Assembly: GCF_001729785.1 (NCBI RefSeq)
Contig: NZ_CP017183.1
Location: 3,534,001 to 3,598,000, forward strand
DNA: 64,000 nt
Reading direction: 5' to 3'
From: Enterobacter hormaechei subsp. xiangfangensis
GTDB lineage: Bacteria; Pseudomonadota; Gammaproteobacteria; Enterobacterales; Enterobacteriaceae
Shown here: piece by piece, positions 8,142 through 17,100 of the stretch
Layout of the letters: every line of letters begins with the position of its first letter
How positions within the stretch are numbered: the stretch's first letter is position 1
Notes under the pieces: model-generated
What the model saw: the letters and a program-made list of their open reading frames with translations, nothing else
Database searches by the model: none
Told to the model about the DNA's origin: nothing
Made by a program: the position numbers and the translations under genes

Positions 8142-11100
8142 ATGAGCCAAATATCTGTTATATCTAAATTAACTGGCGTGGAAACGACCACGGAAGGGAC
8201 ACAGATAACACTCGATCACTCCTCAATCGTTAAACTTAACGTGGATCGCGCCGACATCTCAGGTTACTCCCGCAGCGGAAACGATCTGGTGATTACCCTC
8301 AACTCGGGCGAAGTGATTACCCTCAAGAATTTCTACGTCACCGACGCGCAGGGCGTGAGCCAGCTGGTGCTTGAGGAGAGCGACGGTGCGCTGTGGTGGA
8401 TTGAAGATCCAACCGGTGCCGCAACCTATGAATCCATCGCCTCCACCGATGCATTACTGGCGGCGTCAGGGAGTGATGCCGGCGGCGCCGCTGCGTGGCC
8501 CTGGGTGCTGGGTGGCCTGGCCGCCGCAGGTGGGATTGCTATTGCGGCGGGAACTGGCGGTGGAGGTGGCGGAGATGACGATAACAACAGCCCGAATCCC
8601 GGCAATCCGGGAAATCCTTCCGAGCCAGATACCACGCCTCCGGATGCCCCCACCAATCTACAGGTCTCACCTGACGGCAAAACCGTCACCGGTACCGCTG
8701 AGCCGGGCAGCACGATTACCCTGAAAGATGCCGATGGCAACACCATCGGAACGGGCAAGGCGGGCAGCGACGGAAAATTTACGATTGATCTCGGTACGCC
8801 ACTCACCAACGGGGAACAGATCACCGCCACCGCCACCGATCCATCCGGCAATACCAGCCAGGGCGGTCAGGTCACGGCACCGGATCTCACCGCACCGGAT
8901 GCCCCGGCCAATCTGGAGGTCTCCCCTGACGGCAAAACCGTCACCGGTACCGCTGAGCCGGGCAGCACCGTTACCCTGAAAGATACCGATGGCAACACCA
9001 TCGGAACGGGCAAAGCGGGTAGCGACGGGAAATTTACGATTGATCTGGGTACGCCGCTCACCAACGGGGAACAGATCACCGCAACCGCCACCGATCCGTC
9101 CGGCAATACCAGCCCGGGCGTTCAGGTCACGGCACCGGATTTAACCGCGCCGGATGCACCGGAGATTGTCACCGTCAATGATAACGTAGGCGCCGAAACA
9201 GGCCCGCTGAGCAACGGACAACGCACGGACGATGCCCGCCCGACCTTCAGCGGCATCAGTGAAGCCGGCACCGTCATTACCTTCTATGACAACGGGAAAC
9301 CGATTGGCACCGCAACAGCCGATGCCACAGGGAAATGGAGCTTTACCCCGTCGACCAACCTGTCTGAAGGCAACCACGCCATTACCACCACCGCGACCGA
9401 TGCCGCAGGCAATACTAGCCCGGCGTCCACGGCGGTAAGCTTCGTGGTCGATACCGTCGCGCCTGGCGCGCCAGCTATCGTCAGCATCACCGATGATGTT
9501 GCGCCTGGCACCGGCACACTCGGGAGTGGAAGCAGCACCAACGACCCACGGCCACAGCTCACCGGCACGGCGGAAGCGGGCTCGACGGTCACCATCTATG
9601 ATAACGGCATTGCCATTGGCACAGCCGTTGTGGGCAGTAACGGAAGCTGGAGCTTTACGCCGTCGGTGAACCTGAGCGAAGGCAGCCACCAGCTTACCGT
9701 GCGCGCCACCGACGTCGCCGGTAACACTGGCCCGGCCTCGCCGGTCTTTACCGTCACGGTAGATGTCACCGCGCCGCAAACGCCTTCCGGGTTTATCATT
9801 AACGACGACACGGGCGTACTGAAAGGAGCGATCGGTGCCGGGCAGTTTACCGATGCCTCAGAGCCACGTCTGACGGGCAGAGGCGAACCGGGCAGCACGA
9901 TCACGGTTTACGATAACGGCGTTGTTATCGGCACCACCACCGTTCTGCCGAACGGCACCTGGAGCATCACGCCGACGAGTCCACTGGCAGAAGGCGCACA
10001 CTCGATTACCCTGCGGGAAACCGATGCGGCAGGCAACCAGAGCGGTCTGTCTCAGCCGATCAACTTTACCGTCGATCTTACGCCGCCAGACATGCCGGTT
10101 GCGACGCTCAACTCCGCAGGCACCCAGATCACCGGTACCGCCGAGCCGGGCAGTAAAATCGTCATCACCAACAATGCCGGGCTGCAAATCGGGACCGCCA
10201 CTGCCGACAGCAACGGCAACTATGTCGTCAACCTGAACCCTGCGCAGACCAACGGCGAGATTATCTCCGTGGTCGCCTCCGATGCCGCAGGCAACCAGAG
10301 CTCACCGGCGCTGGTCAACGCAGCGGATATCACCCCACCTGCCGCACCGGGCAACCTGGTGGTGGCGGAAGACGGGGCCAGCGTCAGCGGAACCGCCGAG
10401 CCAAACAGCACGATTATCATTAAAGCGCCGGACGGTACGATCATCGGCCAGGCCACCGCCGGCCCGGACGGCACCTTCACCATCCCGATTTCGCCAGCCC
10501 AGACCAACGGCGAAGCCCTTGAAGTGACGGCCACCGACGGCAGCGGTAACACCAGCCCGTCTGGCTTTGCCGACGCGCCAGACAGCACCCCACCGCTGGC
10601 GCCGGAAAACGTGGTGATCTCTGCCGACGGCACCACCGTAACCGGTACAGCCGAGCCGGGCAGCACCGCCACCATCCGTGAAAATGGCGTGAAGGTCGGG
10701 GAAACGGTCGCCGACGATCAGGGGAATTTCAGCGTTGAACTGATCCCGCCGAAAGCCAACGGCGAAGCCCTGACCGCCGATGCCACCGATACCGCCGGAA
10801 ACACCGGCCCGACCGCGCCGTTTGACGCGCCGGACATCACCGCGGCACAAACCCCGGTCATCACGGGCGTGGTGGATGATGCCCCAGGCGTCACCGGTCC
10901 TGTCAGCCAGAACGGTCTCACCAACGACAACACGCCAACCATCAACGGAACGGGCGAGCCTGGCACCACCATCACCCTCTACAGCGGTACTACCGTGCTT
11001 GGCACCGCGCTGGTTTCGGCGAACGGTCAGTGGTCCATCACGCTGGAAACCGCGCTACCGGACGGCGGGCACGTGCTGACGGCGACGGCGGTTGACGCCA

Positions 11101-14100
11101 ATAATAACCTCAGCGGGACATCGAACACCTGGAGCATCACGGTGGATACCGCCGCGCCGGGCGCGCCGGCCATTACGCAGGTCATTGATGACGTACCGGG
11201 CCGCACGGGTGCGCTCGACACCAATGAAACTACCAACGACACGCTCCCGACGCTGAACGGTACCGGTGAGCCGGGCTCCACCGTGACGATCCGCCTGGAC
11301 GGACAGGATATTGGTACTGCCGTTGTTAACAGCGGTGGCGCATGGACATTCACACCTGCTACCCCATTAGTGAACGGGCAGCATACGTTCACCGTCGTCG
11401 CGAGCGATGCGGCCGGTAACGCCAGCGCACCATCAGCCGGCTTTACCCTTACCGTCGATACCACCCCGCCACCAGCGGCCACCATTGACACCGTCTCCGA
11501 TAACGTGGGGCCCGTGCAGCTTCCGCTTAACAGCGGGGACACCACCGACGACACGCTGCCGCAGTTGCAGGGAACCGCACCGGACGGCACCACCATCACG
11601 ATCTATGACGGAACCACCCTGCTCGGCACGGCGGTGCTCGACGGCAGCGGCGGCTGGAGCTTTACGCCAACCACGCCGCTGACGGACGGCCCGCACTCGC
11701 TGACGGTCCACGCAACGGATGAGGCGGGTAACACCACCATTTCGCCGCCGTTTGAACTGGCGATCGACACGACCGCGCCTGCAACGCCGGATATTCCTGA
11801 GATCACCGTCAACCCGGACGGCGGCACGCCGGGGACGGCCCTGAATCCAGGGGAGACCACCCGGGATACCACGCCAACCCTGAGCGGCTCGGGCACGCCG
11901 GGGGATATCGTGAACATTTACGATGGCGCTACTAAAATTGGTGAAGCCGAGATCGATGGCGACGGTAACTGGAGCTGGACGCCGGATGATCCGCTCCCTG
12001 ACGGCACCTACGATCTCTCCCTGACGGTCACTAACCAGGACAGCGCCGGGAACGAAAGCGCGCCGTCCACGCCGGTGACCATTACCATTGATACTGACGC
12101 GCCTGCCCAACCGGGAACCCCAACGGTGACAGACAGCGTAAGCCAGATCACCGGACCCGTGCTGGATGGCGAATCCACCAACGATCCGCGTCCGGTCCTG
12201 AGTGGCACCGGTACGCCGAATGACGTCATTACCATCTATGACCAGGTGGGTACAGGCGAGCCGCAGGCCGTGGGCAGCGTTACGGTGGACGGTAACGGTA
12301 ACTGGAGCTGGCGTCCTGAGAGCAACATTGGCGAAGGGACGCACGAATACACGGCGACCGCCACCGATGAAGCCGGGAATGAATCTGTGCCATCAGCCGG
12401 TATCACGATAACGGTCGATACCCTCGCCCCGGATACTCCGGTTATCAGTGCCATTGGTGGCGTGCAGAATGGCGAGTCTACCAACGACACTACGCCAGGC
12501 ATCGGCGGAACCGGCACCACCGGCGAGACGGTGATCATCTACAACAACGGCGTGGAAGTCGCGCGCGTAGAGGTCGTCAATAATGAATGGTCCTATACCC
12601 TGCCGACACAAACCGACGGCCCGCTGAATATCACCGTCGCCGCGGTGGACGATGCCGGTAACGTTAGCCCGGTAAGTCCGGTCTTTACGGTGGAGGTTGA
12701 TACGCAGGCGCCAACCGTGCCGCAAATTGACGCCGTCTCTGACAGCCAGCTGACCAACAGCGTGCTTTACACCCGCGACGGTACGCCAACCCTCACCGGG
12801 ATTGGCGAGCCGGGTTCGAGCGTCACCGTCTCCGTTGATGGTGTCGCCTCGCCGGTGGTCGTGGAGGTTCAGCCGAACGGGACATGGTCCTGGACCGCCG
12901 ACCCTGCGCTCACCGAGGGGCCGCATACCTTCTCAGTGGTCGCGAGTGACGCGGCGGGGAATACCTCCGCCAGCTCCGGCGATCTCAGCGTGACGGTGGA
13001 TACCCTGCCGCCTGCAACGCCAACGAATATGACCATTGCCGCGGAGGGCACCCCGCTGACCGGGACGGCGGATGACGGAACCACGGTGACGGTTCGTGAC
13101 GCCAACGGCAATATCATCGGGACCGGGGTCGCGACGGGAGGCTCCTTCTCCATTGCCCTCTCCCCGGCCCAGTTGGATGCCGCGACGCTGACGCTGATCG
13201 CCACGGACCCCGCAGGCAATGCCAGCCCGTCAACCACCTTTGACGTGCCGGACTCTCCGCTCGAGCTGCCTGCGGTGCCGGTGATTACGGCGATCAACGA
13301 TGACGTCGATCCCGTCACGGGCGACGTGAAAGATAAAACCACCAATGACACCACGCCTACCCTTACCGGCACCGCCGATCCGGGCAGCGTGATCGCCATT
13401 TATCAGGATGGATCGCTGCTTCCGGTGACCACTGTCGTTGCGGATACCAACGGCAACTGGAGCTACACGCCGCTGTTGCCGCTGACGGAAGGGCCACACA
13501 CCTTCGCCGTGACCGCTACAAACACCACCACCGGCGCGACCAGCGGGCAGTCGCCTGTCGCGACCGTCACCGTCGACCTTACCGCCCCGACAGCGCCAGC
13601 CATCGGTGCGGTGACCGATGACGTAGGTCCGATCACCGGGCCAATCGCCGACGGGCAGAGCACCAACGATAACCGTCCTACCCTGACCGGGACAGGCACG
13701 GCCGGGGACACCATTACGGTGTACGATGACGGCGACCCGCTGGGCACCGTTATTGTCGGTCCGACTGGCACCTGGAGCTACACGCCGCCTGCGCTGGACG
13801 ACGGCAGCCACACCCTGACCGTGACCGCCACCGATCCGGCAGGCAATGAGAGCACCCCGTCGGCCGGGATCACCATTGTGGTCGACACCGTCTCTACCAC
13901 GCCGGTGATTACCAGCGTGACGGATAACGCAGGCAATGCGGCAACGCCTGTTCCAAGCGGCGATCCAACCAACGACACCACGCCAACCCTGACCGGTACC
14001 GCTGAGCCGAACAGCGTCGTCGCCATTTTTGATGGCACCACGCAGATTGGTACCGTGGCAGCAGACGGTACCGGCGCCTGGACATTTACTCCTGAAACCG

Positions 14101-17100
14101 CCCTCGGCGAAGGGACGCATGACTTTACCGTCAGAGCCACGGATCCGCAGGGCAACGTCAGCCAGCCGTCCAACGCCTGGAGCGTCGAAATCGATCTTAC
14201 TGCGCCACAGGTGCCGACGATCGTTACGGTCAGCGACAACGCCCCGGGTGGCGTAACCGGCCCGCTTACCGCCGGGCAGGTGACAAATGACACCACGCCA
14301 ACCCTGAGCGGCACCGGCCAGGCGGGCACCACTATTCACGTTCTGAATAACGGCGTGGAGATTGGTACCACTACGGTCGACGGCAACGGTAACTGGACCT
14401 TTATGCCGGATCCGGTCCTGACGGACGGGACGTATAACCTGCGCGTAAACGCCAGCGATGATGTTGGAAACGTCTCCGCCAACTCGCCAGTGTTCGCCTT
14501 TACGGTGGATACCACTGGCCCTGCGGCCCCGGTGGTCACCACGGTGATAGACGATGTCAGCCCGGGAACGGGAATCATCGCCAGCAACGGTTCCACCAAC
14601 GACACCCGTCCAACCTTCAACGGTACGGGGGAAGTGGGCGCAACGGTGCACGTTATTGTCGATGATGTGGAAATCGGCACGGCGGTCGTCAACGCCCAGG
14701 GTAACTGGACCTTCACGCCGACCACCGCGCTGGGTGAAGGGCCGCATACCATTACCTTTAACGCCACCGATGCCGCAGGCAATACCGGGGTCACCTCGCC
14801 ACCGTTCAACCTGACGGTGGATACGACGGTGCCCGAAGCACCGGTCTTTACCCCCGCCACCGACAATGCCGGTCCCGTGCTGGGCCCGGTCGCCTCGGGA
14901 CAAAGCACAGACGACACCACGCCAACGCTGAACGGCACCGCGGCAGCCAACGCGACCATCACCATCTATGAGAATGGTCAGCAGGTGGGCACCGCCGTGG
15001 CGGATGCCAACGGCGTATGGAGCTTCACCACCGGCACGCTGGCAAACGGCAGCCACACCTGGACCGCCACGGCAACCGATGCCGCGGGCAACATCAGTCC
15101 TGCCTCACCGGGCTTTACGCTGGTTGTGGATACAACTGTGCCTGCCGCGCCGGTTATCACCCAGGCGATAGACGATGTTGGCACCATCACCGGGGCGATT
15201 GGCTCCGGCCAGACCACGAACGATCCTCTCCCGCGGCTGGTGGGGACCAGCGAGCCGCTGGCCACCGTGAATATCTACGAGGGCACTACGCTGGTGGGCA
15301 CCGGTACTGCCGATGCTAACGGCAACTGGACCGTCGATATCACCGTGCCGCTGGGCACCGGGTCACACACCTTTACCGCAGAAGCAACGGATCAGGCGGG
15401 TAACACCGGCGCGCCGTCCGCCGACTTCAGCCTGATCATTGACACCACGCCGCCAGCGCTACCGGTGCTGACCAGTGTCACCGACGACGTCGGTAATGCT
15501 GCGACGCCTGTCGCCAACGGCGGGTTAACCAACGATGCACGACCAACGCTCACCGGTACGGCAGAAGCCGGCGCGACGGTAACCATCTACGACAATGGGG
15601 TACAGATTGGCACCGCGGTCGCCACCGGCGGCGCGTGGAGCTTTACGCCGTCCACCCCGCTGGCTGACGGGCCGCATAATCTGACCTTCTCCGCCACCGA
15701 CGCCGTGGGCAACGCCAGCGCGCAGACCGGGGGTTACACCATCAATGTGGATGCCACCGCCCCTGTCGCACCGGCAATCACCTCGATTGTGGATGATGTG
15801 GGAACCGTCACCGGCCCTGTCACCGGCACCAACCCAACCAACGACACCCGTCCGACCTTAAACGGCACGGCGGAAGCCAATGCCACCGTACGTATTTACG
15901 ACGGCACGACGCTGGTGGGAACCGTTACCGCCGATGCCAACGGCAACTGGACGCTGCCGCAAACCAGCACCACGCTGATCGAAGGCGCGCATAGCTTCAC
16001 CGCCACCGCCACCGATGCCGCGGGCAATACCAGCGCGCCATCGCCGATTATCACGATCAACGTTGACCTGACGCCGCCAGCAGCCCCAACCGGGCTGGCG
16101 GTGATCACCAACGGGACGCAGGTTACCGGTACGGCGGAAGCGGGAAGTACCGTCACCATCACCAGCAGCACCGGAACCGTGCTTGGCACAGCCGTTGCGG
16201 ACGGCAGCGGAAACTTCAGCGCCACCCTCACCCCTCCACAGACCGGCGGGGAGTCACTGATTGTCTTTGCTACCGATAAGGCCGGTAACGCGGGTATCAC
16301 CACCTCCGTGATTGCCCCGATCACCACGATCCCGAACGCGCCGGTTATCGCTAACATCGATGATAACGTCGGCACGGTGACGGGCAACCTGACCAACGGG
16401 AAAACCACCGATGACACCACGCCAACCCTGAGCGGCACGGCGCAGCCGAACGCGACCATCACCCTCTATAACAACGGGGTGCTGATGGGCACGGTCACCG
16501 CGAATGCCAGCGGCAACTGGAGCTTCACCACGCCGGTGCTGAGCGAAGGGCCACATGCCTTCACCGCCACGGCGAGCAACGGCTCGGGCACCAGCCCGAT
16601 TTCCACGTCGACCACCGTCATTGTCGATCTCACTGCGCCAACGGCTCCAACCGGGACCTTCAACGCAGACGGCAGCGTACTGACCGGTAGCGCCGAAGCG
16701 GGCAGCACCGTCACCATCCGTCTGGCGGACAATTCAACGGTCACCGCCACGGCAGACAGCAACGGATCCTGGAGCTACACCTTCCTCAATAAACAGACGG
16801 AAGGCCAGACGCTGCAAATCACCGCCACCGATGCGGCAGGGAACGTCTCGCTGCCCGGCTCAGCCCTTGCGCCGGTGGTGCCGCTCTCTGCCAGCACCAA
16901 CGTTGAAGAGCTGGCGCTGACGACCACCGCAACGGTGACCAACTCGCAGTACAGCGACTATGGTTTCCTGCTGGTGGGCGCCGTAGGTAACGTGCTGACG
17001 CTGCTCGGCAACGACACCGCGCAGGTAGGTTTCACCGTCGGCAACGGCGGCAGTGCGGATATTGCCGTGAACGCCAACGCCACGGGTGCCGTTCTTTCCC

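Noticed and set aside
13230..15056. 608-codon open frame on the minus strand inside the adhesin gene
   Set aside because: Antisense to GC-rich Ig repeats; composition is His/Arg/Gly/Val-rich and repeats with the sense units. No ribosome site or family pattern.
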